Shown: positions 30,583 to 42,290, numbered from the stretch's first letter. The stretch: 64,000 nucleotides of DNA from Gnetum montanum (GCA_015680685.1 MNCI01012647.1:70269-134268), one strand, 5' to 3'. Notes: a model not told the origin generated them from the letters alone. Translations and numbers: made by a program.

Positions 30583-31927
30583 TCCTAACTTGTTGGCCAA
30601 GTTACTTGGGAGAGAAGTTAGGTAAGATAGTTTTGAATATGTAACTATCTTTGAACCTTATAAAAAGGCTTAAGGGGGGTCAAGATATCATAATTTTGGG
30701 AGAAGACTTGATACATCACACTTTGGAAGGCTACTAGCTAGCACTTGAGCTCTCACTTGGAGACACATCTTGAGTCTTGGGAGAAGAGTATTTGTAAAAG
30801 ACATTGTGAAAGATTGCTTGTAAAATGGCTTGCTAAAGAAAAATTTCAACCTCTTTGTCATAGTCCTGTGAGTTATGTTTTTTATTTTTTATTTTATTTA
30901 AATTGTTTAGCTAGTGGTTTAGATAGTATCATCCTTGGCAAGTAATTTTGGGATTTTTAGATTGCTCTTATTGTTCTTGTTGCTTGATAGAAATTTTCTG
31001 TTAAAATTTTGCCATAGAAGTGCTTGTGTTTAAAAGCCTTAAGAGAATTTTAGTAGTAAATTTTGTTATTGTGCAACGTATAAGAACTACTATTGAGATC
31101 GTTGTAAGAGAGCCTCTGCTTGTAGTCATGCCGTTGAACGATTCAATAGTCAAGAGGGTTCAGAATTTTTGGTATTTTGATGGGACCAGAATAGCTTATT
31201 TTTATCTTTAAAGTGAATCTCCGTGGTATTTCAATCAGAAATTGTCAAGTCTTTTGAAGGTTCTGTTGAATGCAATTGTTGACATCCATTATCTAGCCAA
31301 AATGAAGTCTCGTACGTGGTAGTTTACGCAGCAATTTTTTGGTAGCATAGTAGGATTGTCTTGAAGAAATTGCTTATTTGAGCCTTGGAAGTTTGAACAA
31401 TTCGTAGTTATTGAATTTGGGATAGCTTTATTGCGAAGTGTTTACTCGTGTCATTTTACCTTGTTTAAATATTTGAGGTCTACACAAATATGCTTTTCCT
31501 TTCTATCTATTTTCATTGAATCTTGTTCTATTTCTAGTTTTCTTGTGGAATTATCTCTTTCTTTGGGGAGAATTAGAAGTAGATTCACAGAGTTATGCTC
31601 AAATTTTTTTGCAAAATTTTATTTGTTACAAGTAGGTATTATAAGGACCGTGTAGACTAGGCAATTGAACAAAATAGGAACTCTCAACAACTCACAGTAC
31701 TTGGCAAAGTTGGCTGAATCTCTTTAACATAAGTCATTTGTAGTTTACACACAACGCAATGATTTCATATTTCACAACTGCACACCGCAACAACACACAC
31801 ACATACTCACATTAACTACTGAGTTTATTTGGACGTATCTAGGCCTTGGTGTTGCCAGAGACCAGTAGGCACCTAAATCCTATTCGAGGACACTCGTTGG
31901 CGATCGCATCCCAAACGGTCGCCAACA
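30583..31927 (+). repeat. Right module of E1 (LTR-like)
   Basis: Its start (cctaacttgttggccaag, then ttacttgggagagaagttag) matches E2 at 46417-46493. Its last ~42 bp (gaggacactcgttggc through gccaaca) match E2 at 47440-47481 with one difference. Between these points E2 is unsequenced. A TATA-like ccttataaaaagg lies at about 30656. No protein domain is seen in the open stretches. The layout resembles a single LTR with a promoter. Confidence 0.6.
31896..31926. repeat. Terminal hairpin of E1
   Basis: GTTGGCGA pairs with TCGCCAAC across a 15-base loop, ending one base before the element end. In E2 the same hairpin (47450-47480) has one G/T mismatch. Confidence 0.75.
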
Positions 31928-32400
31928 CTTTGATGATACTTCAACTACCCATGGGGATAGTGTTGTTGCCATCATAACACTTCCATTAGGTTAAATCCAA
32001 TCCTTCACTTGTCATTTAAAATTCCCATGTACCAACAACATGGCGGAGTATGAAGTGTTGATCAGGGAAATGATGGTAGCTTGTGATTAACAGATCAAAC
32101 ACCTAATGATAAAAGGTGATTTACAACATATTGTTAGCCAAGTAACCAAGGTTTATGCATGTAAAGCCAAACATTTGTAACCTTACTATGACCTAGGAAA
32201 GAAACTAATGGAATGATTTATAGACATTGAAATCCAACATATACCCTAAATCGAAAACACATTAGCTGATGCCATTGCAACTTTAGCACTCAGTGTGAAA
32301 CTAGATGTGTTTAGTAGGTTACCTTCATTATCTGTAAACTATGCTATTACCATCATGTATAACATTGAGGAAAACTCCATAGTTTCTGTCAACATCCCTC
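31928..32400 (+). pseudogene. Second RNase H (aRNH type) of T2
   Basis: Reads DDTSTTHGDSVVAI then CHLKFPCTNNMAEYEVLIRE, MIKGDLQHIVSQVTKVYACK, and IQHIP, ENTLADAIATLAL. This is the extra RNase H of Tat-lineage elements. NNMAEYE is intact. GDS is GDL, and two stops occur. Its first residues are separated from the upstream RNase H only by E1. Confidence 0.74.
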
Positions 32401-33660
32401 TGCTAAGGGAATGGTATGATGATATCAAGTTTTACTTGATGCATGGTGAATCTCCATAGGGCCTAACTACTTCTGAAAGAATGTTTTATGTAAAAGATCA
32501 AAACAATATGTCATTGTAGGTGATAACAAATTATGTCAACAATCTTATGATGGTGTGTTGTTAGTGTTCTTAGGCAAGATCAAAGCCTGCATGGTCCTTG
32601 AGCAAGTTCATGAGGGTATATGTGGAGGACATATAGGACCTAGATCCATGTTCACTAAAATTAGATAACTAGGCTATTACTAGCCCTACATGGAAAGTGA
32701 CTACCTTTAGAAGGTTAAAAATTGTGATACCTATTAATGGCATGGCAACTTGATACATGTGCCACCAATTGAGTTATACACTACTTAGATAACTTGGCCA
32801 TTCTAGCTTTAGGAATTGAACATCCTTGGACCTATAATGCCTAAGTATTCTACAGGGCATAACTTTATCATCACTGTAATTGAGTACATTACAAAGTGGG
32901 TTGAAGTTGTTTCCCTAAGAAAGACAATGTCTCAACAAGTCTGTAGATTTATACTCAATAACATGGTAGCTTGTTTTGGAATTTCTATGACCATAGTCAT
33001 AGATAATGGACCATAATTTAGTAGCCAAGAAATGAAAGCCTTTTTTCAAGATCTAGGCATTAAACATTCCTTCTCATCACTGTATTACCCTCAAGCCGAT
33101 GGATAAGCTTAAGCTTTAAATAAAGCCATCATAAACTTTCTTAAAAAGATGCTTAATAATATAGTAGACACAAGTGGCATGAGCGGCTTGTCTATGCACT
33201 TTGGGCCTATCAAATCACCTTTAAAACCACAATTGGGGTAACCCCATATAGCCTAGTTTATGGTTCTAAAGCTATTTTTCCTCTTGAATTGAAGTTCCAT
33301 AGTTGAGTGTAGCCCTGTCAAACTTCATCAATGATGAATGGAATAAGGAGCTTCATACCATGGACCTGGACTCAATGGAAGAGCAATGGGTGAAAATTCT
33401 TACTCACATTGAGTGATACTAGGAGAGGCAGAAATAATAGCATTGCCATGATTTGAACAAACAAAAGATCAAGATAGGAGACTTGGTCCTCGAGGCTATC
33501 TATGAGCATGTGGACAAGTTTTCAACCAATTGGGAAGGGCCTTTCTTAATCACCAAGGCCTACAACAATGTAGCCTTCAGGGTGGTAGATGTGGATGAAA
33601 ATGAGTTGGCCAATTTGGTCAATCATTCCTATTTATTACATCTAACATGTTTTCTTTGCA
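32400..33660 (+). pseudogene. Integrase of T2
   Basis: Zinc-binding part: VHEGICGGHIGPRSMFTKI. Core, 32816-33016: NILGPIMPKYSTGHNFIITV, IEYITKWVEVVSLRKTMSQQ, IVIDNGP, then FSSQEMKAFFQDLGIKHSFS and YYPQADG. The first catalytic Asp of the family (WAxDILGP) is replaced (N before ILGP); the second (IDNG) is present. C-terminal part, 33453-33650: KIGDLVLEA, NWEGPFLITKAYNN, ENELANLVNHSYL. Several stops and frame changes are present. Confidence 0.76.
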
Positions 33661-34231
33661 GGTATCAACATTAACATCCATGACCATAGCGACTAATGAC
33701 AAATGAGCTAGCATCCTTTTTTATATCTTTTTTTGCATAACAAGTGGATTGAAAAAAAATTTGTAACTATTGTGACCTATGATGGCTTGGTTTGCTGATT
33801 ATCTCATATGGCCGTATGTATCATCATTTAATAACATGTTTTCTTTATCATGTTTTCATGTTGTCTTAGAGTTGTATTTGTAGGATGAAGCCTAAAGTCA
33901 TTGCAAAGGTGAAAATCATCATAGAAGTAAGTTACCATGTGATCTTGATATGTAGGATTTGGATAGCTTATCCTACCATACCAAGAGTGCTTATTCTACT
34001 TCACTCCTGTTATTTCCTCCTTGAGCCACCATCTCATAGCCTGATTATAACCTACCATGTGCTAAACAACAATGTTAACCTATGTTTGAAACTTATGCAT
34101 TATGGCCATTTGACATCTCCTTTGTATGCTCCACCATCAAGTTTGTTAAATTTAACACATCTCATTCAATAAGAAAATCAAATCAAACTTAACCTTGATA
34201 GTAAAACCTAAAGAAGGTTTCACCCCCCCCA
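33661..34231 (+). other. 3' untranslated region of T2
   Basis: Noncoding sequence aligning with 15157-14615 (minus). It lacks the expanded tandem repeats seen there; one degraded unit (cctatgatggcttgg) is near 33777. Confidence 0.58.
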
Positions 34232-34247
34232 CAAAAAGGGAGGGGGG
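34232..34247 (+). other. Polypurine tract of T2
   Basis: CAAAAAGGGAGGGGGGA lies directly before the 3' LTR, preceded by a C-run. Confidence 0.6.
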
Positions 34248-34248
34248 A

Positions 34249-36065
34249 TCAAATTGCCAAAAAGTTAAATGGTTAATGAAGACTAAAAAACAAACTAATG
34301 GCTTCAAATATGTAAAGTGAGGACCTTAATGGCCAAAGAAACTTTAGACTGAAGTGTTGGCTCCTTGAAAACATTACTGAGTAACCAACACTTTGAAGAA
34401 TGAAGCACAAAGACCTTATTAATCATTCAACATGTCATTGCTATAATTGTAGCCATGATGTTAACATATGGAACTCATCATCAACCTTCATGAGAATTTC
34501 CTTGTTTCCAAAGCATGAAATTTATCTTATATCATGTCATCATAATCTTACCCTCATTATCACAAGGAATCTTTGACATGGTTCAACACTACAAGATTAA
34601 GCATAGAGAGGAAATGTTGGTGATGGACCTACAATGGTGTTTTATATTCTTTGTCAATGTCTTTTAGGTTAGTCCTCCAAACATCAACAAAGAGGGACCA
34701 ATAAAACACCTCCAAGAAAATTCATGTTGTGACTTGTAACCTTCAGCATCCAACTTGAGGTAAGATTTCATTGTAAATGTGAGGTTTGTGGCCCATGAGT
34801 CAAAATCCTTCATACTTTAACTTTTTGAGACTGAAAAATACCTCATAAGTTGCTACTACCTTACTTCCCGAGTGGAAAGAGCAATGCCATGTTTATATCT
34901 AGGCTTGTGATGGCTAAAAATGCCTTGGGGACTACCAAATTTGTCATTTTCATGGGTTTTTGTGGGGGTATAGTCTCAACGATACTAGAATTACCTAGAC
35001 CTAGCGTTGGTGGTGTTGGATGTTACATTTCCCAACAATTTCCAATATAGTTGTTACAAAACTTGATATGGATATTGCAAGGCCAACATTGGAGTTGGGT
35101 TTTTCATTTTCTAAACAATGGTCAATGTAGCCATCACAATTTCTGGTAGTTGTGGCATGACCAACATAGTCATCTTAGATTATTAGCAATTTTCATATGA
35201 CCAACATAGTCATTGCATTTCCTAGAAAGTTCCAACAATGCCAACATAGCTCTCCAAGGCCAATATAGTTGAGATGAAGCCAACATAGTCACAAAAGTTC
35301 ATTTACTATTTCTAGTATATGGTGTGGTTTTGATAATCCTTGGGTATCAAAACTTATAATAAATGATCAACTATCATGGGAATTGTGGCTTGTAACACTT
35401 GCAAATAGCATCAATTTGTTAGCAATCATGGTAGAAATTTGTAGCCTAAATTCAAAAATTTCAAAGCCTATAAAATTAAAACTTGAACACTTCATTTAGG
35501 TTCTAAACATTTTTGCAAACATACAACCTTAGCAACATGAGAACCTAAAATCCATTAAGAACTTACAAGACTTTAGAAGTAATTTGACATCTACCTAAGC
35601 ATTAGAGACTCTTAGCATGGTACCATTGACACCAAAGTCAAACATCACTATTTACACCATTTGCACCCACAAAAGTTGTAGATTCAAGTGAAAACTAGCA
35701 AGAGGCTTTTGATGATTGGGAGTGGGGAGTACTTATATTGTGGAGTCTAATTACATAATACAAATTGCCAACTCCAACTGGCTTCAAGTTCCATTTTAGA
35801 CAAGCTTCTTATGCATTTGAGCATAAAATTTGTACTCTTTAAACTCTACACTTTAATCATTTTTGCTATTTTAAATATAGTTTGTTAGTTCATTTGTAGT
35901 GCATATTTTATTCCAAGTTTAATTTTGTGTTTATTTTCTATTGAATCTATAATTTTATATTACTTTTCTTGTTTACATTTTTTTAAGTTCCTAGATGATT
36001 GGCCAGACCATCCAAGGCACCTTGAATCCTCTTTCCTGGAGGTCCTTGGAATTCAAGGTTAAAAA
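34249..36065 (+). repeat. 3' LTR of T2
   Basis: It aligns with the shared LTR of T1 (14596-12860, minus). Matching points include aaatggttaatgaag near the start, tttcattgtaaatgtgaggt, atacctcataagttgc, and accatccaaggcaccttgaa near the end. The middle holds repeats of gaccaacatagtcat and gccaacatagtc (35155-35290). Length is about 1.8 kb. The extreme ends are too diverged to give TG...CA or a target duplication with certainty. Confidence 0.68.
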
Positions 36066-36289
36066 ATATTTTGTGCCTTTGATTTTCAGTTGTTCTAGCA
36101 ACTAAAGTTTTTAGGTACAACATAAGGTGAGCCTAGAAAAGGTTTGAAGGATGGGGGGTTCATCTTACCTTACTTTATCTACATAAATTTCTCAAAAGAA
36201 CACCATGCATTTGATATTAGTAGAAAAGAACTTGATCACTATCATACTCACATAGACAATCCTAGAGTGGATTAAGACTAAACTACTTC

Positions 36290-36710
36290 CTAATAAGAGA
36301 AATAATATAGGAAGTCATTCAGCCTATCTCAAAATAGTAAGACACAAGCCATTCAAGGATCTACTAGATTTGGGATGAGGAGTTAATATTATCTTTTAAG
36401 AAATATACAAGGGAATCTTCCTCCATTGAAGAAAAGCAACATTGAACTAGAGCTAGTAGACTAATCAATAATTGTTTTACTTGGACAAGTGAAAGACACA
36501 GTAAGTACCACAAGTGGCTAGTCTTATCTTGTTAATTTTCCAGTTATCCTTGTGGGGAAGAATAAAGGTGAATTTCCTATTATTATGGGAAGAGCATGAC
36601 TTAGCACCATAGATGCTAAGCCAGGAATTAGAGATTTATCCTTGGAATTTCCAAGGAAGATGAAGTTGGAATCATTTAGAGGCATAGAGTTTCATGTATC
36701 ACATACAATG
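36290..36710 (+). pseudogene. Protease region of element D
   Basis: Reads FKDLLDLG (the DSG active site degraded to DLG), GEFPIIMGRA, LSTIDAKPGIRDLSLEFPRK then MKLESFRGIEFHVSH. It aligns residue for residue with 61440-61810. Confidence 0.66.
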
Positions 36711-37249
36711 ATAATTAGTGTAATTTCACGTAGAGAATCCAGGCAACAAGATAAGATAATACCCTAGCATGCAAAAAATATGTTGATGAAATGTATTTAC
36801 AATAGTGTTTGTATGTAGTAGTCACTAGACAAGAAGGTACCTCATGGATGATCAATGAAGAAGAATCAAAATCTAACATATGATGGAACCAATTAATAAA
36901 CTTACAAGTGTCTTTATGAAGAAACTGATAAACTAGAAAAGATACAAAAAAAGGCTCCCTACACATAGTCATCACAAGAGGAGGATATTAAATGGGAAAA
37001 GTTAGAGGTACCTGAAAGATATGAGCTAGAACCACTAGAACTAAAAGCCTTTCTAGATGCACTTGAATATGCTCTCCTTAATAACAACACTGAATCATAT
37101 ATGCCAATCTTGATAAAAAAAATAAAAAAATATTATTGGAAGTAGTAAACAAATGACCAATTGTATTTGCATGGTCTTATGATGAGATTAATAGTAATGA
37201 TTCACATATCTATCAACATCAAATCTACATTGATCTAGCTATTAAATCA

Positions 37250-37990
37250 CATTATTAATCTCAATGAAGATTTGAATACAAAGCTTAAGGAAGTTATCAA
37301 ATAGGTATTAGAGAATTCATTAAAAGTAGGGTTCATATATCCTATCATAGATAGTGAATGGGTTAGCCCATTAGTCATTATCCCAAAGAATGATGATAAG
37401 TGGAAGCTTTGTATAGACTTTGATTATTAAACATTGTGATATTTAAGGACCATTTTCCTTTGCCATTTTTTGATCAAGTTCTAGATACCATTGTGGGGAA
37501 TTAGCACTATAACTTCTTGAATGGATACAATGGATACCAGTAGATTTTTATCACTCTAGAGGATTAAGAGAAAGTGACATTCATTAATCTATGGAAAATG
37601 TTCACATATAGGAAAATGTCATTTGGCCTATGTAATGCTCCTGCTATGTTTTAGAGATCTATTCTTAGTATCTTCCAGAAATAGATTGGTAATGGAGTTG
37701 AAGTATTTATGGATGATTTCTCTACATATAGGCTTGACTTCAAACAAGCTTTGGATTATTTAGATTAGGTTTTAAAATAATGTGTTAAAACTAATTTGAA
37801 GCTCAATTGGTTGAAAAGCCATTTAATGATCCAAGAATACTTAGTTCCAAGACATAAGATATCCTACAAAGAAATTGAGGTAGATATAGACAAAATTAGA
37901 GTAATTAAAAACATTGTCTAAAGGCCAAAAATAATTAAAGATGTTAGATCATTCCTTGGCCATACATAATACTATAGAAGATTTTATTTT
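37250..37990 (+). pseudogene. Reverse transcriptase of element D
   Basis: Pieces: SLKVGFIYPIIDSEWVSPLV, IIPKNDDKWKLCIDF, the FGLCNAPA box, VFMDDFSTY with both active-site Asp residues, NLKLNWLKSHLMIQE and VRSFLGH. A linker (ELKAFLDALEYALL) precedes it at about 37040. Stops and at least two frame changes occur. Confidence 0.74.
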
Positions 37991-38029
37991 TTTTTTCAAA
38001 TATTACAAAGTTTCTTGTTAAATTAACCA

Positions 38030-38510
38030 AGAAAGATGCGTCATTCTAGTGGTTAGAACAATGTGAAAAACTATGTGAGAGTTTAAAATAAAAACTAATT
38101 GAGATACTAACCCTTTGAGCTCTAGATTGGTCTAAGAATTTCCACGTTATTAATAATGCTTTAAACTATGCATTGGGAGTAGTATTGATTCAACTTCATG
38201 ATAAAAAATGACCATATTATGGACACTATGCTAGTAGAAGCATTACTAGAGAACCACTTAACTATACCACTCCAAAAAAGGAGCTTATGGCTATCGTATA
38301 TGCACTTGAGAAGTTCGAACACTATGTGCTTAGGTGTTCCATCTATGTCCATACTAATCATAGCACAATTAGATTCTTAATGAATAAACCAATGGTGAGT
38401 CTAAGAATGTTATTAGCAAAATTTGACATCACAATGAATAACAGAAAAGGAACTAAAAATTTGTTAAGAAAATTAAGAATCATTATCAGACTAGTTTCCC
38501 AATGAAAAAT
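38030..38510 (+). pseudogene. RNase H of element D
   Basis: Reads TPKKELMAIVYALEKFEHYV (the K-E-L-M-A-x-V-x-A-L motif), LRCSIYVHTNHSTIRFLMNK (TDH changed to TNH) and MVSLRM. The catalytic set is damaged. Confidence 0.7.
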
Positions 38511-38699
38511 TATTCACAAATTCACAAAAATAGTAATGGTTGTAGATTCAATAGTAAAGTCATGAATTACTAATTACATGATATATCTAATCATACAATA
38601 ACTTCCTATTGAAAGGGATAAAAAGAAAAAAGAATAGTTTCTCCATAAAGTAAAATGCTACATAAAAATTGAGAGGAATCTTTATAAGATATGTGTAGA

Positions 38700-39990
38700 T
38701 GGTTTAATACAATGGTGCATTCTAGAAGAGAATCAATAAAAAGTTTTGCAAGATGCACATGAAAGATCATGTGGTGGTCATTATGCATGATATTGGACAA
38801 TAATAAATTGATAATGGTAGGTTACTTTTGACCTATCAGAGTTAGGAATGCATGTTGATTTGCACAATCTTGTAAATAATGCTAAAGGGATAGAGGATTA
38901 ATACCAAAAAATAAATGACCATAATAGTGGATCCAACTATTGAAACCATTTGAGATTTGGGGAATTGACTTTGTGGGATCCATAAAATTGATGTCAAATG
39001 GAAAATTGTATATTATCATGACTATTGATTACTATGCTAAGTGGGTAGAAGTAGCTATAGTTAAAGATTGCATAGCCACAATAGTTACAAGGTTCTTTCA
39101 ACATCACATGGTGAATAGATTTGGAGTACCAAAAATGTTAATATCAAATAATGGAACTCATTTCATTGGAGCTACATTTAAGAAGCTAAAGTAATGACTT
39201 GGGATTAACCATAAACTAACTACAACTTATCATCCCTAAGCAAACGGTCAAGCTAAAGTAACTAACAAAGAGATTAAGAGAATATTAACTATGACTCCTA
39301 GTAGATATAGGAAGAATTGGAGCACTAAACTTAATGATGCTCTATGGGCATACTAATCACCTTGGGAACTTCCTATAGAGTATTTACCATGTGAATTAGT
39401 TTATGGAAAATTTCCTACTATGCCAATTCAAGTAGAAGTAAATACCCTTGAAAATGCCTATACTTTTGACCTAGACTTAGACTCGGCCTAAAAGGAATGA
39501 TTAATTAATCTTAATCTCTTGAATGCAAATTTACTAGTAGCTCAAATAAGTAACAAAATTCATAAAAAGTATTTCAAATGTCTACATGATCCCAAGATTC
39601 ATAAAAAGTATTCTAAACTTAATGATGCTCTATGGGCATACTAATCAACTTGGAAACATCCCATAGGGCATTTATCATATGAATTAGTTTATGAAAAATT
39701 ATGTACTTTGCCAATCCAAATAGAAATAAATACCCTTTCAGCTACCTTAACACTTGATTTAGACTTAGCATTAGCCTAAAAGGAATGATTAACGAATCTT
39801 AATCGCCTGAATGAAAATTGACTAGCAACTTAAATGAGTAACGAAATTCATAAAACATATTCTAAACATCTACCTGATACTAAGATTAGACAAATTTCTA
39901 TTAACCTTAAAGATAGGGTTCTCTACCATAATCCAAATCATGTTCCACAAAAGATGAAGTTTCAAAACTTATGGGAAGGATCCTATATCA
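38700..39990 (+). pseudogene. Integrase of element D, with internal duplication
   Basis: Core 38940-39194: FEIWGIDFVGSIKLMSNGKL, YYAKWVEVA, RFGVPKMLISNNGTHF (the second catalytic Asp of SDNGTHF is N). It continues in a second frame as [21 protein letters not shown], then DALWAY and LVYGKFPTMPIQVEV. The C-terminal portion is duplicated (39321-39885). After the second copy, INLKDRVLYHNP is followed by WEGSYIIH, the usual C-terminal module. Confidence 0.72.
39321..39885 (+). repeat. ~300-bp tandem duplication in integrase of D
   Basis: The segment from cttaatgatgctctatgggc (39328) through aattcataaaaagtattt recurs from 39616 to about 39880 with scattered differences. The junction lies at aagattcataaaaagtattc (39593-39612), a short word also found at the end of unit one. 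Confidence 0.75.
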
Positions 39991-40109
39991 TTCATGCTAC
40001 ATATTAATCTGGAACCATGTAAGTTTACCCTTCAACAAACTCACAAAAGCTATTCCTTGTCAATATTCAACAAGTCAAATCATTGCATGACTTTCCTTCC
40101 TACAAATAT

Positions 40110-41511
40110 TCTACCTCAAATACTTGATCACTCACTTTTGATTTGATTTTCCAAATTTCCACTTTAGACATATTTATGGGGTGTCACCTTTTGTACTTAG
40201 TTGCCAAACACTCTTTTTACTATTTTCTTAGAATTTTTAAAATTTTTACCATTTTCTATATTCTTAAATATATTTTCTAATCTTTTATTTTTTATATTTT
40301 TAAATCATTTTTCATTATTTAATATTTTTTAAATTCTTTATACATTTCTCCATTCTTATCTATTGCTCATTATTTTTTTATAGTTTTACTATTTTTCATG
40401 TACATATTTTTGTGATTTTTCTAATACAGTGTAAAGAAATAAGTAGGACATAGTTGAAACAATGAGAATTTCATCCTATGTTATCAAATCATTAAAAGAT
40501 TTATTATATATACACTAAGATGATATCATCCATCCACTCATTTCCAATAATAAGAGGTTCTTACCATGGATATAATGACATTCTTTCTTAATAGAACTAA
40601 AATAAACTTGTGATCATTACACCTAGATGGAAAGGTAAAAAACTAGGTGGGAATGAAAAGGGTGTGACATCAAGGAGATTTGTGGATTCTCTAAAGCTAC
40701 TACTATGAGTCTTATTATGTTGTTAAGTTTTATTATTTACTTGAGTTCTAATGCAAAATAAGAATGTGTTCTAAAATAAGTGCTACCTTACCATATCATT
40801 AAAAAGACATTTTACCCATGCTTGATAGTAGTTCTTTGGTAAGGTTGACATATTAATAACATAATAAATGCACATATAAGAATTTCTAAGGATTCCACTA
40901 AAAACATATTATCAGTGCCTAAAGGTAGGTGACTTCTCAAAGATTTCAAGATTTCTTAAACTTACATTAGTTATGGAGCTAGAAAAACATGTTATTCATG
41001 CTTGAAGGTACTCTATCCAATGGCCAAGTCTCCTTTCAAGTAAACTATGTAGTTAATAAATGGCTTCCTTGTACTTCATTGCTAAGTAATAATATGGTTG
41101 TGATAGTCTTATGGCTATTATTTTTGGGATGATATAATGCAATGTCATTGGTAAGTTTTATGGACTTAGTTTAGATCTTAGATGGAAAGACTAATGATGA
41201 CTTTAACCATCCACTACACATAGAATTCATTATGCCTATGGTAAGACACTTCATGTCCCATTGTCTTTAATCCCTACCACTAGTGTTTTACCTCACTATT
41301 ATATATAATCATAAGCTGATAGTTTTGTATAATATAGTATTATTTTCTTATTGGGACAATACTAACATGTGTGTTTTGGAAGATAGGTATGATTTAAATT
41401 CAATGTTTTGAGTGCCCACAAACACTTATAGGTATGGTTATAAAAGGGTATTATGGGTAAGAGCCTACTTTGGTGAGGATCCACTTGTATAATCCTTGTG
41501 TTTCATACTTG
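40110..41511. other. AT-rich interval, no gene recognised
   Basis: The first ~300 bp are very T-rich. No Ty3 LTR of the kind at 51.4, 55.1 or 58.4 kb is recognised. A TATA-like tataaaagg occurs near 41438. Confidence 0.4.
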
Positions 41512-41516
41512 ATGAT

Positions 41517-41772
41517 TGTTGGGAAGATTGAGTAAATTCCTAATTTTGTGGACTGAGTAAATTCTTGATTTTATGGGATTAATTATAATTTTTGTGGAGT
41601 TCATTTCCCCTTATTTATAGCTTCTATTTTTGTTGTTTCTAATTTCTAAGAGATTGGTTTTCTTTTTAGTTTGTTTCCCTAAAATATAGAATAAGGCTAG
41701 TTTATAAATCCTTGTATGCAGTCTTTCATAAACTTCAATAAAGAGAACTATTTCATTTCATCTCTTTGTTCA
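41517..41772 (+). repeat. Copia 5' LTR
   Basis: 256 bp, TGTTGG...TTCA. By eye it differs from the 3' LTR at roughly 35 positions, mostly C/T and G/A changes. Confidence 0.9.
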
Positions 41773-41786
41773 AGATATCAAAGCCA
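41773..41786 (+). promoter_or_regulatory. Primer-binding site (initiator Met tRNA type)
   Basis: AGATATCAAAGCC resembles TGGTATCAGAGCC, the usual plant copia site complementary to the initiator methionine tRNA, with about four changes. Confidence 0.6.
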
Positions 41787-41849
41787 AGTTAAATGGATGA
41801 AACAATTCTTCTTCCAAATCTTTGATAGATAAACAAAGTTGATCTATAG

Positions 41850-42290
41850 CCTTAGTATTGAGCAATCCCCACTTACTCAAGGAGGCCCACACATCATCAA
41901 AGAATCCCATAGCCTCAGTTGCACATAGAGGTAATCTAAGTACTTCATGGTTTACACATTGCCATGTAAATGATAAGTGGATTGCTGACATAGGTGCTTC
42001 AGATCACATGTCTAAAAACAAGAGTTTATTCTTGGAATTAAAGGAGTGCCATGATGATATTAAGATCATTGTAGCTGATGGTACTATGTAAAGAGTAGTA
42101 GGTTGTGGATCAATTGATATTTCTACAATGAATTTAAGATCTAGTTACTATGTTTTAGAGTTAAAGTATAACCTCATCTCTATCAAAAAATTGTTAAAAG
42201 ATCAAAATTATGCAGTAACATTTTCCCTTCTCTCTATGTGTTCTAGGACCTATTTTTTGGAAGGATGATTGGTAGTGTTGGTTCTTCTAC
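41850..42290 (+). pseudogene. Copia protease region
   Basis: Reads VNDKWIADIGASDHMSKNKS (family form DSGAS; the Ser is I, the catalytic Asp retained), then ECHDDIKIIVADGTM and YNLISIKKLLKD. This is the gag-distal protease of copia polyproteins. A stop follows ADGTM. Confidence 0.75.

Larger units (their letters stand above)
28378..31927 (+). mobile_element. Gene-carrying element E1 with 5-bp target duplication
   Basis: It starts TGTTGGCACATTTTGGCC at 28378 and ends CGGTCGCCAACA at 31927, flanked by a perfect 5-bp duplication CTTTG (28373-28377 and 31928-31932). The ends form a 7-bp inverted repeat (TGTTGGC/GCCAACA). Removing the element and one CTTTG restores the junction between the T2 RNase H domains, so both ends are secure. 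TG...CA ends and a 5-bp duplication point to integrase-type insertion, as for LTR elements. However, no second copy of the right module is seen at the left, where only ~35 bp are shared with E2 and E3. The interior carries an aminoacylase fragment and other gene-like DNA. Confidence 0.85.
16035..36065 (+). mobile_element. Tat/Ogre-like Ty3 retrotransposon T2 (degenerate, plus strand)
   Basis: Order of parts: gag end and protease (16035-17960), 33-bp repeats (18207-18368), antisense reading region (22660-18860), ~190-bp palindrome array (23230-25715), T-rich interval, RT (26640-27770), RNase H (27770-28372), second RNase H (31928-32400), integrase (32400-33660), 3' untranslated region, polypurine tract and 3' LTR (34249-36065). 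The 5' end is lost at an inverted junction near 16031. Element E1 (28378-31927) splits it between the two RNase H domains. Without E1 the retained part is about 16.5 kb, so the intact element would have been very large, as Ogre elements are. Confidence 0.72.
36270..40110 (+). mobile_element. Athila-like Ty3 pol remnant (element D)
   Basis: Protease, RT, RNase H and integrase in canonical Ty3 order without gag or recognisable LTRs. It is the same family as the element at 58332-64000: FPIIMGRA then LSTIDA, the LELKxxLxxLEYAxL linker, VFMDDFSTY and NLKLNW motifs are shared. It starts next to the T2 3' LTR. All frames carry stops. Confidence 0.75.

Noticed and set aside
28378-31927. E elements as Helitrons or Pack-MULEs
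   Set aside because: Helitrons make no target duplication and end in CTRR; MULEs make about 9-bp duplications and have long inverted repeats. Here the ends are TG...CA with 5-bp duplications.
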